Shown: positions 1 to 13,888, counted from the first letter of the stretch. The stretch: DNA of 64,000 nt from Solimonas flava DSM 18980 (GCF_000426685.1 NZ_AUFV01000002.1:124001-188000), one strand, 5' to 3'. Notes: a model not told the origin generated them from the sequence alone. Program-made: numbers and translations.

Positions 1-143
1 ATCCATGGAAAAACCACCCACGACGCTTCGGCGGCGCGGGGATATAGTGACGGGCGCCGCGCAGCGCGCGGCATATCCATTATCTCACGTGCATCCGCCG
101 GCGCCGGGACTTCGTCCACGGCGCGGCGCAGGAGTTTTCGAGC

Positions 144-1526
144 ATGAAGCTGCTACGCGCGCTGGCGCTGCCGGCGCTGTGGGTCTTGTCGCTGCCGTCG
201 TTCGCCGCCGATGCGGTCGTGACGCGGCTGCAAGACAAGATCGCGCAGGACCCTTATCCGGAATACCTGGCGAGCACGCTCGTCAACGAGGTCGGTCCGC
301 GCTTTGCCGGCTCGGACGGCTATGAACACGCCGTGGTCTGGGCGCTGCAGAAGCTCGACGCCGCCGGCCTCAAGAACGTGCACGCCGAGCCGGTGATCCT
401 GCCGCGCTGGGTGCGCGGCGCCACCAGCGTCGAGCTGGTGACCTCCGGCGTCGACAGCCTGCCGCTGAACGCGGTCGCGCTCGGCGGCAGCGTCGGCACC
501 GACAACTACGGCATCGAGGCCGACGTCGTGCGTGTCGAGTCGCTCGAACAGCTCCAGCAGCTGACGGTCGCGCAGGTGCGCGGGCGCGTCGTCTTCATCG
601 ACTACCGCATGCCGCGCACGCGCGACGGCTCCGGTTACGGGCAGGGCTATCCGGTGCGCGCCTTCGGGCCGGCCGAGGCCGGGCGCCGCGGCGCCGCGGC
701 GATCCTGATCCGCTCGCTCAGCACCGCCGGCGACGATGCGCCGCATACCGGTGCGACGCAGTACGGCGACGCGCCGAAGATTCCGGCGCTGGCGCTGTCG
801 CCGCAGGCGGCCGACCGCCTGTCGGCAGTGGTGCGCGCCGGTGGCGCGACCGTGCGTATCAAGCTGTTCACGCGCGAACTCGGCGCCGTCTACAGCTCGC
901 AGGTCGTCGCCGAGGTCCCGGGCAAGACCGACGAGGTCGTGCTGCTCGGCGCGCATCTCGATTCCTGGGACATCACGCCGGGTGCCGACGACGACGCGGC
1001 CGGCGTGGCGATCGTCACCGGTGCGGCGCGGGCGATCATGAAGTACGGCAAGAAGCCGCTGCGCACGATCCGCATCGTGCTGTACGCCAACGAGGAGTTC
1101 GGCGTTTCCGGCGGTCGCGCCTATGCCGAGGCGCACGCTGCCGAGCTGGATCGGCATGTGCTGGCGATGGAATCGGACGTCGGTTCGGCGCCGGTCTGGC
1201 GCGTCGGCAGCAAGCTGCCGGAGCAGGCCGAGCCGTTCCGCAGCGCGCTGCTCGCCGCGCTCGCGCCGCTCGGCGTGGCGGACGGTCCGCGCGACGACGG
1301 CGGCGGCACCGACATCGGGCCGCTGGTGCGCGCCGGCGTGCCGGCGCTGGCGCCGCTGCAGGACACCTCGCGCTACTTCGACGTCCATCACGCGGCGACC
1401 GACACGCTCGATCATCTCGATCGCGCCGGCCTGCGCCAGAACGTCGCCGTTTATGCGACGGCGGCGTGGATGGCGGCGAACTGGCCGGGGCCGCTCGGTC
1501 GTCTGCCGGCGGGCGAGGGGCACTGA
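144..1526 (+). CDS. Secreted M28-family zinc metallopeptidase
   Basis: 460 residues. It starts with a cleavable-looking signal peptide (about residues 1-22, ending SFAADA) after an AGGAG ribosome site. A PA-type insert occupies roughly residues 110-230, and the M28 catalytic domain follows. Visible metal-site motifs are GAHLDSWD (His near 271), GADDDAAG, the catalytic NEEFG pair, MESDVGSAP and the late DVHHAATDTLD histidine. The family comprises co-catalytic zinc exopeptidases or carboxypeptidases acting on peptides outside the cytoplasm; the substrate cannot be read from sequence. The gene stands alone upstream of the convergent feo operon. Family assignment is firm, specificity is not. Confidence 0.9.
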   Translation: MKLLRALALPALWVLSLPSFAADAVVTRLQDKIAQDPYPEYLASTLVNEVGPRFAGSDGYEHAVVWALQKLDAAGLKNVHAEPVILPRWVRGATSVELVTSGVDSLPLNAVALGGSVGTDNYGIEADVVRVESLEQLQQLTVAQVRGRVVFIDYRMPRTRDGSGYGQGYPVRAFGPAEAGRRGAAAILIRSLSTAGDDAPHTGATQYGDAPKIPALALSPQAADRLSAVVRAGGATVRIKLFTRELGAVYSSQVVAEVPGKTDEVVLLGAHLDSWDITPGADDDAAGVAIVTGAARAIMKYGKKPLRTIRIVLYANEEFGVSGGRAYAEAHAAELDRHVLAMESDVGSAPVWRVGSKLPEQAEPFRSALLAALAPLGVADGPRDDGGGTDIGPLVRAGVPALAPLQDTSRYFDVHHAATDTLDHLDRAGLRQNVAVYATAAWMAANWPGPLGRLPAGEGH

Positions 1527-1706
1527 AAAACCCGTCACCGCGAGGCCGCGCTGCGGCGGCGGCGATCCAGAGACGCCAGTTGCGTCGTGCGCCGCGGGAT
1601 GGCTTCGTCGCCTACGGCGCCTGGCCATGACGAGGCATGCGCTTTTCAGAGGTTCCCCAGTTCGCCGCGAACCGTTTCGCGCGGCGCTGCGCTGCCGGTG
1701 GCCGCC

Positions 1707-1903
1707 TCAGCGGTGGAAGCGGATCGGCTGCTCGGCCTTCTTCGGCGTCGACGCGTCGCAGCAGCTGCCGCCGCTGCAGCCGTCGCAGCCCGGCCCCTTG
1801 GCGCCGCCGCGGCGCAGCTTCGGCACGAAGCGCGACGCTAGGTTCCAGGCGGCGTAGCCGACGACGCTGCCGACGACCAGGATCTCGAAGACGTGGTAGG
1901 CGT

Positions 1904-1907
<4 letters not shown>
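1707..1907 (-). CDS. Small FeoB-associated Cys-rich membrane protein
   Basis: 66 residues. An N-terminal hydrophobic helix (about residues 5-25) is followed by a basic stretch and a cysteine cluster (CDGCSGGSCC, about 41-50). The start codon overlaps the feoB stop as ATGA, which implies translational coupling. Small proteins of this build (one helix plus clustered Cys) are commonly encoded directly after feoB and are thought to assist the ferrous-iron transporter at the inner membrane. The exact role is unproven. Confidence 0.8.
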
Positions 1908-3745
<1,838 letters not shown>

Positions 3746-3791
3746 GCCGCCTCCTGCACGGCGCTGCTGCGCGCCGCTTCGGCGCGGCGCA

Positions 3792-4075
3792 GCGCGAAGC
3801 GCCCGGTATGTATGGCCGCCGATCGGGGGTTCCGAAGGCACGGGCCCCGGTCCAGGCTGCAGGCTTTGCCCCAGATGCGCAGCGCGTGCGGAAAGCCTGG
3901 CTGGTTCATGCTGCCTCCCGCACGACGCGCGGCGCGGCGCGAAGCGCCCGGTATGTATGGCCGCCGATCGGGGGGTCCGAAGGACGTGGGCCCCGGTCCG
4001 GGCTGCAGGCTTTGCCCCAGGTGCGCAGCGCGTGCGGAAAGCCTGGCTGGTTCATGCTGCCTCCCGCACGACGCG
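3792..4075. repeat. Two tandem ~145-bp repeats between feoA and feoB
   Basis: Two near-identical units (about 3792-3929 and 3937-4075) lie between the feoB start and the feoA end. Each contains GTATGTATGGCCGCCGATCG, a GGGCCCCGGTCC block and GGAAAGCCTGGCTGGTTCAT. Codons from the feoA 3' end also appear a second time at 3771-3800, so the duplication took in part of feoA. They push feoB about 300 bp away from feoA, an unusual spacing for this pair. Parts of the unit may be a dispersed genomic repeat. Confidence 0.85.
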
Positions 4076-4294
4076 GATGCGCGCCGCTTCGGCGCGGCGC
4101 AGCGCGAAGCGCGTATAGCCAATCTGCACGAGCAGCGGATCGTGCTGCACCGGGCCGTGCGCGACGATGCGCACCGGCTCGCCGTCGACGAAACCGAGGT
4201 CGCGCAGGCGGCGCGCGATCGGATCGGCGGGGCCGGCGTCTTCGACCGCGGCGACCGTGGCGGCAACGTTCTGCGGAAGCTCGGAAAGGCGCAT
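4052..4294 (-). CDS. feoA: FeoA accessory protein
   Basis: 80 residues with the typical SH3-like FeoA fold: N-terminal MRLSELP, central RRLRDLGFVDGEPVRIVAHGP and a C-terminal IGYTRFALRRAEA strand. FeoA is a small cytoplasmic partner of FeoB. The gene starts the leftward feo operon about 30 bp downstream of a Fur-box-like sequence. Its last codons have been copied into the repeats that separate it from feoB. Confidence 0.93.
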   Translation of the reverse strand: MRLSELPQNVAATVAAVEDAGPADPIARRLRDLGFVDGEPVRIVAHGPVQHDPLLVQIGYTRFALRRAEAARIRVVREAA

Positions 4295-4320
4295 CGCGAC
4301 GAAACCCGGAATCAGGCGTA

Positions 4321-4339
4321 GATAAGAATCGTTATCATA
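4321..4339 (-). promoter_or_regulatory. Fur box upstream of feoA
   Basis: GATAAGAATCGTTATCAT is close to the 19-bp Fur consensus (GATAATGATAATCATTATC) and sits just upstream of the feoA start at 4294. This predicts iron-repressed transcription of feoA-feoB. The regulator is inferred from the motif only. Confidence 0.75.
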
Positions 4340-4381
4340 TCACGCCGGCATCGGTCCGGCGCGATGGGTCTGGCGGCCCGC

Positions 4382-6787
4382 TCACAAGTCGACGATCAGA
4401 TTGGCCGACAGCACGCGACCGCGGTCGGCGCGCGCCGCCGCGTAGTTGCCGGGGGCCAAGGGCTCGTCCAGAACCTGATCGACCCACTTCTCCTGCGTGA
4501 GATTGCGGGCCGCGAGACTCAGCGTCCAGGCGCCATCCTGCGCGCCGAGCACGACGCGCGCATTGATCTCGGTCGTGGCGGCTTGCAGCTTGACCGGGGC
4601 AAGGTCGACATCGACGTAGCGCTGGCCGCGGTAGAGCACGTCGAGCGCGACCGTCATCAGCGTGCCGCCGGGGCCCAGCGTGGTGAACGAGGGGATCGCC
4701 GCCGCCGTCCACTTCGGCGCGTTCGACAGCGTCCTGCCGCTCAGATCCTGGGTGGTCTGGCTCGACGTTGCCGGCGCCGGCGCGTCCGGGTAGTGCGTAT
4801 AGATGGCATCGGCGTAGCCGGCCGAGCCGTAGAAGGCGACGCCGGGCAGCGGCGTCAGCCAGTGCAGCTCGACCTCGCCGCCGCGCGAGCGGGCGCTGGC
4901 GGCATTGAGGAACACCGGCGCGGCGGCGCCGCTGCCGCTGCTGAAGGTCGAGACCTGCAGGTTGTCGAAGTCGGTGTTGAACAGGGCGGCGCTGATGCGC
5001 ATCGAACCCTGCAGCAGCCGCGCCTTGGTGCCGAGTTCGACGCTGGTCGCGCGTTCCGGTTCGAATTCGAGATTCCTGTCGTTGAGCGGCAGGGCGTTGA
5101 AGCCGCCGCTCTTGTAGCCGCGCGTCCAGCTCAGGTAGACGTTGGTGTCGGGCTGCGGTTGCCACTTGAGGCCGGCCTTGGGCGAGAACTCGTTCTCGCT
5201 GCGGTTGCGTCGGCTGTCGTGGTCCTGCTGGTCCGCGACCAGCGGAATCAGCGCGCCTTCGGCGGTGCTCGTGAAGTGGCCGTCCTTGTGCTCGCGGCCG
5301 ATGCGGCCGCCGAGGATCACCGCCCAGTGGTCGATGACGAAATACTCCATCTGCCCGAACAGTGCCGCCGTGCTGGTGCGCTGGTCCAGCGTCACGGTCG
5401 CCGCCTGGCGCGCGCCGATCAGCGGACGCAGCGCCGGTTCGAGCAGATCGGCGAGGCGGCCGACCGGAATCGCCAGCCGCGTCAGCGGCACGCCGCCGAG
5501 TCGCAGCAGCGCGTTGCCGTTCGGATTGCCGGCCTGCGCCGCCGTCAGGTAGGCGAGGGCGGCGCCGAGGTCTTCGAGCTGGAACAGGTCGTTGGCGTCG
5601 AAGGTGGCGTCGTAGTAGTAGGCGCCGAGCACGAAGTCGATGCCGTTGCCGAAGCCGGCGATGCTGTCGTCGTGACCGGCGAGGCGGATCTCCTGGCTGT
5701 ACTGGTTGAACGGCGCCGGCGCGCTGAGCGTGTCGCGGATCACCGGCACCGGCGAGAAATCGCCGTCGATGTCGCGCGCTTTCAGGACCTCGCGACCCCA
5801 GGCGCTGACCGAACTCAGCGTCAGGCTGCTGATGTCCCAGAGGCCGTCGAGCCGGTAGTCGACGCTCAGGTTGGCGCCGGCGAACTCGGTGTCGCCGCGC
5901 GAGGGTACGTTCGCCGAATTGTGGAAGTCGAGCCGGTCCTCGAAGTCGGGGTCGTAGTGCTGCATCAGCACGCGCATCGGCGCAGACACGTGCGTCAGCT
6001 GGAAATTGTTGGCGTTGAGGCTCTGCTCGGAATAGAAGCCGCCGGCGTCGATGCGCAGCGGACCGCCGTCGTAACGCAGGCGCAGGCGCAGGGTGTCCTG
6101 GTCGACGTTGACCTCGGGGCGGTCGAGATCGGTGTTCGTCAGCGCACCGTCGTCGCGCTGGAAGTTGCCGACCAGACGCGCCGACCAGCCGTCGCCGAGC
6201 GCGACGTTGAGCATCGGCCGCACGGCGTGGCTGCCGCCGTCGTCGGCGAACAGCTCGCCGCCGATGCCGAAGCGGTCGGCCGGCGCGCGCGTGACGAGAT
6301 TGAAGACGCCGGCGGTGCTGTTCTTGCCGAACAGCGTGCCCTGCGGGCCGCGCAGCACTTCCATGCGCTGCACGTCGCTGAAGAACACCGACAGGAAGTT
6401 CGAGCGGCCGTAGAACACGCCGTCGACCACGGTGCCGACCGAAGGCTCGAAGCCGGCGTTGGTCGACAGCGTGCCGAAACCGCGGATGAAGAAGTCGCCG
6501 CCGGTCGGCGAGATCGACAGGGTGACGTTGCCGACGTAGCTCTGCAGGTCCTGGAAGCTGGTCGCGCCGCTTTGCTGGATCAGCTCGCCGTCGATCGTGC
6601 CGACCGAGGCCGGCACCTGTTCGACCGACTGCGCGAACTTCTGCGCGGTGACGATGATTTCCGGCAGCGTTTCCGGCAGTGCGCCGTCATCGGCATGCGC
6701 GGTGGTGGCGCCCAGCGCGGCCGCACCGCCGGCGAGCAGCAGCCCCAGACCGACGACGCCCCGGGTCCGGCGATGCAAACCGGCCAT
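4382..6787 (-). CDS. TonB-dependent outer-membrane receptor
   Basis: 801 residues. Features in order: signal peptide (about 1-32, ending TAHA), a TonB-box-like segment (PEIIVTAQK), a plug domain with the conserved RGF and EVLRGPQGTLFGKNSTAGVFNLVTR motif, then a long 22-strand-type barrel. The last residues are IVDL, so the usual terminal aromatic residue is missing. This layout resembles the large receptor group of Nevskiales and sphingomonads, whose ligands are mostly unknown. The gene precedes feoA on the same strand, but a Fur box and a gap separate them, so co-transcription is unlikely. Confidence 0.9.
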   Translation of the reverse strand: MAGLHRRTRGVVGLGLLLAGGAAALGATTAHADDGALPETLPEIIVTAQKFAQSVEQVPASVGTIDGELIQQSGATSFQDLQSYVGNVTLSISPTGGDFFIRGFGTLSTNAGFEPSVGTVVDGVFYGRSNFLSVFFSDVQRMEVLRGPQGTLFGKNSTAGVFNLVTRAPADRFGIGGELFADDGGSHAVRPMLNVALGDGWSARLVGNFQRDDGALTNTDLDRPEVNVDQDTLRLRLRYDGGPLRIDAGGFYSEQSLNANNFQLTHVSAPMRVLMQHYDPDFEDRLDFHNSANVPSRGDTEFAGANLSVDYRLDGLWDISSLTLSSVSAWGREVLKARDIDGDFSPVPVIRDTLSAPAPFNQYSQEIRLAGHDDSIAGFGNGIDFVLGAYYYDATFDANDLFQLEDLGAALAYLTAAQAGNPNGNALLRLGGVPLTRLAIPVGRLADLLEPALRPLIGARQAATVTLDQRTSTAALFGQMEYFVIDHWAVILGGRIGREHKDGHFTSTAEGALIPLVADQQDHDSRRNRSENEFSPKAGLKWQPQPDTNVYLSWTRGYKSGGFNALPLNDRNLEFEPERATSVELGTKARLLQGSMRISAALFNTDFDNLQVSTFSSGSGAAAPVFLNAASARSRGGEVELHWLTPLPGVAFYGSAGYADAIYTHYPDAPAPATSSQTTQDLSGRTLSNAPKWTAAAIPSFTTLGPGGTLMTVALDVLYRGQRYVDVDLAPVKLQAATTEINARVVLGAQDGAWTLSLAARNLTQEKWVDQVLDEPLAPGNYAAARADRGRVLSANLIVDL

Positions 6788-6862
6788 GGATTTCCCCTTC
6801 TTCGTTGTTCTTGTCGGCCGATTTTACCGCTCGGCTGCGCGCCGCTCCTGGGCGGCGATGCC

Positions 6863-6894
6863 GCAGCGGGCTGGCGCGAGGGCCAGCCCGCTGC
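6863..6894 (-). terminator. Hairpin downstream of clpB
   Basis: A perfect 13-bp stem (6863-6875 with 6882-6894) with a 6-nt loop begins just past the clpB stop codon. No clear T tract follows, so termination efficiency is uncertain. Confidence 0.6.
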
Positions 6895-6899
6895 TGCGT

Positions 6900-9497
<2,598 letters not shown>

Positions 9498-9544
9498 CGG
9501 TGGGTGTCCTTGGCCAATGTGGTACGTGAGTTGCGTTGCTTTCC

Positions 9545-9572
9545 AAGTGCGGTCGGCGTCCCCCGTTTCAAG
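9545..9572 (-). promoter_or_regulatory. Sigma-32-like promoter of clpB
   Basis: Reading leftward, CTTGAAA (9566-9572) is followed after 13 bp by CCGCACTT (9545-9552). This resembles the heat-shock sigma consensus CTTGAAA-N13/14-CCCCATNT. Its place about 50 bp before clpB fits. The -10 match is partial. Confidence 0.5.
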
Positions 9573-9749
9573 CGCGCCGGCAACGGCCGCGGCCGAGGTG
9601 CCGCCGTCTGCAAGGCTAGCTCAGGAATCCAGGCTAAGTCCCTGACCAAAAAGGCTTGCGCGAAGCCGCTTCGGCGATATATGGTCCCGATGTTGTCATC
9701 TTCCCGCGGTTCAATGGCGTCGATGCGCCAAGACTCGCATACGGACCCG

Positions 9750-10313
9750 ATGGAAAACATTCCGGCCATCCTCAAGGTGGATTCCGGTGGCCAACCGGTT
9801 TCCTGGATACATTGGCATACGGCCGTCACCCTCTATGCCCGCGACCGCGTGCGCTGGGAGGCGGGGGCCGAGCGCTTCCTGATCCGGGGCGGGGTCAGCG
9901 CGCTGACGGGCCTGCGCTCGCAGGTCGAGATCGGCTCGATCATTGCCGTCGCCGACCGTTCCAAGTGCCATGCGCGTGGTGTGCCGCTGCTGACCAACCG
10001 CACGCTGTTCCAGCGCGACCACAATCTCTGTCTGTATTGCGGCCGGCAGTTTCCGGCGCACCTGCTGACGCGCGACCACGTGGTGCCGGCCTCGCGCGGT
10101 GGCGCTTCGGCCTGGGAGAACTGCGTGACGGCCTGCCGGCAATGCAACCAGCGCAAGGACGACCGCACGCCCGAGGAGGCCAGCATGCGCCTGCTCGCGG
10201 TGCCGTACACCCCGAACCTCGCCGAGTATCTGATCCTGTCGAACCGGCGGATCCTGGCCGACCAGATGGAGTTCCTGCTGGCCCATGCCGGCAGACGGCG
10301 TGAACGGCATTAG
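9750..10313 (+). CDS. HNH endonuclease-family protein
   Basis: 187 residues from the ATG at 9750; earlier in-frame ATGs at 9714 and 9723 are possible. The C-terminal half is an HNH domain: two CxxC knuckles (CLYC and CRQC) flank TRDHVVPASRGG and WENCVTAC, with the metal-binding ...CNQRKDDRTPEEA ending. The N-terminal WIHWHTAVTLYARDRV region is typical of a widespread gammaproteobacterial chromosomal family. Such proteins are predicted metal-dependent nucleases; the cellular role is unknown. The gene is divergent from clpB. Confidence 0.8.
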   Translation: MENIPAILKVDSGGQPVSWIHWHTAVTLYARDRVRWEAGAERFLIRGGVSALTGLRSQVEIGSIIAVADRSKCHARGVPLLTNRTLFQRDHNLCLYCGRQFPAHLLTRDHVVPASRGGASAWENCVTACRQCNQRKDDRTPEEASMRLLAVPYTPNLAEYLILSNRRILADQMEFLLAHAGRRRERH

Positions 10314-10460
10314 CCGGCCGATGCGCGGCGGGCCTGGCGTCAAAAAACAGGCGCTGGAACCCTGCGCGCCGGGATGCCCCACGCTACACTGTGACGCAGT
10401 TCGCAGCGCGGCAATTTTGCCGGCGCTGCCCGAGCCGACCCTCGTATCCGATCCAGCCTG

Positions 10461-12692
10461 ATGAGCGCCACGAGTTTCGCCAATGCGCGTTCGCCGGACG
10501 CGGCCGCTGCCGCCACACCCGGCAACCCGATCGTTTCGGCCCTGCACGACATGGCCGTCTCGGTGCTCGGCGAGCAGCTGCAGGCGATGTTCGAGAAGGC
10601 CGACGACATCCTCTTCGACTCGGCCGAGAAGGCGCGTTCCAGCGACGAGCAGCGCCTGTACCTGGACACCATGCGCATCGTGCGCGTGCAGCGCGCGCAG
10701 ATCATCAAGGCTTTCCGGCAGTCGTTGCAGGATGCGCTGTCGCGCATCGGCGTCGAAGCCGAAGATCTGAAGGCGGGCGCCGATCTCGACGACATGTCGC
10801 AGTGGTCGCTGCAGGACGGCGATCAGCTCGAAGAGCGCATCGCCGTCTCCAACATGGAGAGCAAAGCCACCTCGCTGCATGCGCACGAGCTGGTCGAACT
10901 GCAGCGGCGCATGGCGCGGCTTGCCGACATGACCGGCGGCGCGCTCGCCTCCGATGCGATGTCGCCGGCCCGGATCATCCGCGCCTTCCAGAGCTCGGTG
11001 CAGAACCTGCAGGTCGATTTTCCGATCAAGCTGGTCATCTACAAGCTGTTCGACCGCGTCGTCGTCGGCCGCCTGTCCGAAGTGTTCATGCACGCCAATC
11101 AGTTGCTGGCGGGGCACGGGGTCGAGCCCAAGGAAGGCGCGACGCCCGATCTGCGCCGCGTGCGTCCGGGGCCGCCGCCGCTCGGCCCGGGCGCCGCCCC
11201 GGCGTTTGGCGGGAGCATGGCCGAGGCCGGCGCCGCGCCGCCGGGCTGGGCTTCGGGCGTCGACGCCCAGCGCTTCTCGCAGTTCATGGGCGTGTCCACG
11301 CCGGGCATGCCCGCCTATGGCGGCGGTGCTTTCGGGGCGCCGTCCCCCGGCGCCGTGCCGCCGGCCCTGCCGGGCGCGATGGCAGCCGGCTATCCGGCGA
11401 GCTGGCCGGCCTATGGTCCGGCCGCCTACGCCGGCGCCGGCGGCGCCGCGCAAAGCTACAGCGACGCCTGGCTGGCGCATGACATCAGCCATATCCTGCA
11501 AAGCTACGCGAGCGGCCAGCAGCCGCAGACGCCGGCCTGGCTGCCGCCGCAGAACATCGGTCTGGTGGCGCGCATGTTCGACGGCTACTACAACGATCCG
11601 CGCCTGCCGGAGGCGATGAAGCCGCTGCTCGCGCGACTGCAGCTGCCGGTGATGAAGGCGGCGCTCGCCGATCCGCAGTTCTTTTCCAGTCCGACGCACC
11701 CGGCGCGGCGTGCCACCAACGATCTCTACGAGCTGGCGCTGCAGGTCGGCGCCGGCGGTGCCGCGGTGCCCGAGCAGATCGTCGGCGAACTGCAGGGGCT
11801 GGTCGACGAGATCGCGCGCAGCTTCCAGCTCGATCCGGCGCGGCTACGCAGCCAGCCGTCGCGCGCCGTCGACGAGCCGACCGCCGACCGCTTCCTGCGC
11901 CAGCAGGACGAAACCCAGCAGAGCCGCAACCGCCAGCAGATCGAGCGCGTGCGCCGCATCGTCGCGCACGAGCTGAAGATGCGCGTCGGCGAGCGCGTGC
12001 TGCCGACCGGCGCGATGCGTCTGATGCTGTCCGGCTTCGCGCCGCGTCTGTGCGTCGACTACATCCGCGACGGCGTCGAAGGCGCCGCCTGGGTGACGAC
12101 GATGGATCTCGTCGATCGCGTCCTCCACAGCCTGCGGCCGGACGCCCGGCCGCCGGAAGCGCGCGTCGAGGAAGAAGCCGAGCTGGTCGCGGCCGTGACC
12201 CATCGCCTCGCCGATGTCGGCTTCGCCAAGGAAAAGCTCGAAGAACTGATCGCCGGCCTGATGCAGGCCTACCTCGATCGCAATGTGGAAGGCGCCCTGG
12301 CCGAGCTCGAAGCCGGCAGCGCCGAGTTCGCGGTCGAGGAGGCGGGCGCGGGTCTGACGCCGGAGCAGGAGCTGCAGGGCCTGCTGTCGATCGTGCTGGT
12401 GCCGGGCGGCTGGTTCACGCTGCTGGACGCGGCCGCGCAGACCAAGCACTGGGTGCGCGTGCGCGCCTATTACCCGACGCAGCAGAGCGTGCTGCTCGGG
12501 CACTACATGGAAGAGCGCTTCCTGAACCTGCGCAGCAGCGTGTTCGCCTCGGAGCTGGCGGCAGGGCGCATCGCCGCCATCGATCCGGCGCCGGAGCTGC
12601 AGGCCGCGATCGCCCGCATTGCGGTGCTGCCGTTCGAGCGCGAGCCGCTGCTGGCGCTGAGCTGGGTCCAGTCGACGACCTCCGTCGTCTGA
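10461..12692 (+). CDS. DUF1631-family protein
   Basis: 743 residues, mostly helical, cytoplasmic, with no signal peptide. The N-terminal LGEQLQAMFEKADDILFDSAEKA region and later PVMKAALADPQFFSSPTHPARRATNDL segment are characteristic of DUF1631 proteins. A low-complexity Gly/Pro/Ala linker spans about residues 235-335. Family function is not established. LOG-family and PA3496-like genes follow. Confidence 0.8.
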   Translation: MSATSFANARSPDAAAAATPGNPIVSALHDMAVSVLGEQLQAMFEKADDILFDSAEKARSSDEQRLYLDTMRIVRVQRAQIIKAFRQSLQDALSRIGVEAEDLKAGADLDDMSQWSLQDGDQLEERIAVSNMESKATSLHAHELVELQRRMARLADMTGGALASDAMSPARIIRAFQSSVQNLQVDFPIKLVIYKLFDRVVVGRLSEVFMHANQLLAGHGVEPKEGATPDLRRVRPGPPPLGPGAAPAFGGSMAEAGAAPPGWASGVDAQRFSQFMGVSTPGMPAYGGGAFGAPSPGAVPPALPGAMAAGYPASWPAYGPAAYAGAGGAAQSYSDAWLAHDISHILQSYASGQQPQTPAWLPPQNIGLVARMFDGYYNDPRLPEAMKPLLARLQLPVMKAALADPQFFSSPTHPARRATNDLYELALQVGAGGAAVPEQIVGELQGLVDEIARSFQLDPARLRSQPSRAVDEPTADRFLRQQDETQQSRNRQQIERVRRIVAHELKMRVGERVLPTGAMRLMLSGFAPRLCVDYIRDGVEGAAWVTTMDLVDRVLHSLRPDARPPEARVEEEAELVAAVTHRLADVGFAKEKLEELIAGLMQAYLDRNVEGALAELEAGSAEFAVEEAGAGLTPEQELQGLLSIVLVPGGWFTLLDAAAQTKHWVRVRAYYPTQQSVLLGHYMEERFLNLRSSVFASELAAGRIAAIDPAPELQAAIARIAVLPFEREPLLALSWVQSTTSVV

Positions 12693-12735
12693 GCGAATCT
12701 CCCGCGTCCCCGCCGTCCTGCGCCGAGGAGAGCCC

Positions 12736-13455
12736 GTGCGCCCGCTGAAAGCCTACAAGAACAACGAATTCCTGATGAGCGAGGAAGCGCGCGGCGTGCG
12801 CATCCTCTGCGAGTACCTCGAGCCGGACCTGCGCTTTCGCAAGACCGGCGTGCACAACACCGTCGCCTTCTTCGGCTCGGCGCGCCTGAAGCCCGGCGTC
12901 GGCCCCGACGGTCGCGACTGGTACATGGAAGTGGCCCGCCTGGCCGAGCGCCTCGCCGCCTGGACGATGGCCCAGCACACGCTGCAGGAGCGCTTCTACA
13001 TCTGCACCGGCGGCGGCCCCGGCGTCATGGAGGCCGCGCATACCGGCGGCGCCCGTGTCGACGCGCACCTCAACGTCGGCCTCAACATCTCGCTGCCGTT
13101 CGAGCAGCATCTGAATCCGTACGTGGACGTGGAGCGCGCGTTCCAGTTCCACTACTTCTTCATGCGCAAGTTCTGGCTGGTGAAGCTGGCGCGCGGGGCG
13201 GTGTTCTTCCCGGGCGGCTTCGGCACGCTCGACGAACTCTTCGAACTGCTGACGCTGACGCAGACCGGCAAGGTCTCGCGGCTGCCGATCATTCTCTACG
13301 GGCGGGCGTTCTGGGAGGGCTTGATCGACTTCGGCAGTCTCGCCGAGCGCGGCCTGATCTCCCCGGACGATCTCGATCTGTTCCGCTATTGCGACGACGT
13401 CGACAGCGCGTTCGCGATCCTGCGCGACGAGCTGCGGCCGCATCCGGCGGACTGA
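12736..13455 (+). CDS. LOG-family (TIGR00730) Rossmann-fold protein
   Basis: 239 residues with the two LOG signatures: GGGPGVMEAAHTGG and PGGFGTLDELFELLTLTQTGK. The second carries the Arg/Thr/Glu-type active-site region used by cytokinin-nucleoside 5'-monophosphate phosphoribohydrolases. In bacteria, relatives hydrolyse nucleoside monophosphates to base and ribose 5-phosphate, so substrate specificity is open. The gene starts 43 bp after the DUF1631 gene, probably in the same transcript. Confidence 0.85.
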   Translation: MRPLKAYKNNEFLMSEEARGVRILCEYLEPDLRFRKTGVHNTVAFFGSARLKPGVGPDGRDWYMEVARLAERLAAWTMAQHTLQERFYICTGGGPGVMEAAHTGGARVDAHLNVGLNISLPFEQHLNPYVDVERAFQFHYFFMRKFWLVKLARGAVFFPGGFGTLDELFELLTLTQTGKVSRLPIILYGRAFWEGLIDFGSLAERGLISPDDLDLFRYCDDVDSAFAILRDELRPHPAD

Positions 13456-13468
13456 GGCGGCCGGCGCT

Positions 13469-13711
13469 TCAGCGCCGCCGTGGCCTGTCGTCGATGTCGA
13501 AGTCGATTTCGTCGGCGATCAGGCGGCGCAGGCGGCGCTCTTCCTGCAGTTTCTCGACGTCGCGCCAGTCGCGCGACTTGAGCGGCGAAGCGGCCGTCGG
13601 CGCATCGGCAGGGAGCGCCTCGTCCTCAAGCGTCTCGCTTTCGTCGACGAACTCGTCATAGCTCTTGCTGGCGTCGCTCTGTGCAGCTTGCTTCTTCGGC
13701 TTGCGCGGCAT
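13469..13711 (-). CDS. PA3496-family small protein
   Basis: 80 residues. It is highly charged with a Lys-rich start, an acidic middle and the conserved end KSRDWRDVEKLQEERRLRRLIADEIDFD, which marks the PA3496 family (described as a putative envelope-integrity protein). It has no membrane segment. It is convergent with the LOG-family gene. Function is not settled. Confidence 0.75.
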   Translation of the reverse strand: MPRKPKKQAAQSDASKSYDEFVDESETLEDEALPADAPTAASPLKSRDWRDVEKLQEERRLRRLIADEIDFDIDDRPRRR

Positions 13712-13888
13712 ACCTGTCTCGGCACTGAGCCTGAGGAATAATGAATCACTTGGCGCGCGTTTTTATCAGGCTTTTTTTGCGCCGAAAAGGGGTAGCAGGG
13801 CGCCTTTGAAAATCAAAGCCTTGAGCCGATCGGCGCGGCCCCGGCGGCGGACGCTGCGCAAACCGATGCGAGGAGCGGCGAACGGATC

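Noticed and set aside
153-1628. Long open frames opposite or across real genes (also 2264-4321, 4364-7093, 6597-9020, 57210-59360, 57277-59007, 61383-63758)
   Set aside because: Arg/Ala-rich or His/Gln/Arg-rich shadow translations typical of high-GC DNA; each overlies a confidently identified gene.
1527-1706. Dispersed-repeat-like sequence after the M28 peptidase gene
   Set aside because: It looks like a degraded intergenic repeat of the kind common in GC-rich proteobacteria (GCGATCCAGAG...GGGATGGCTTCGTCGCC), but only one copy is in the window, so it cannot be supported.
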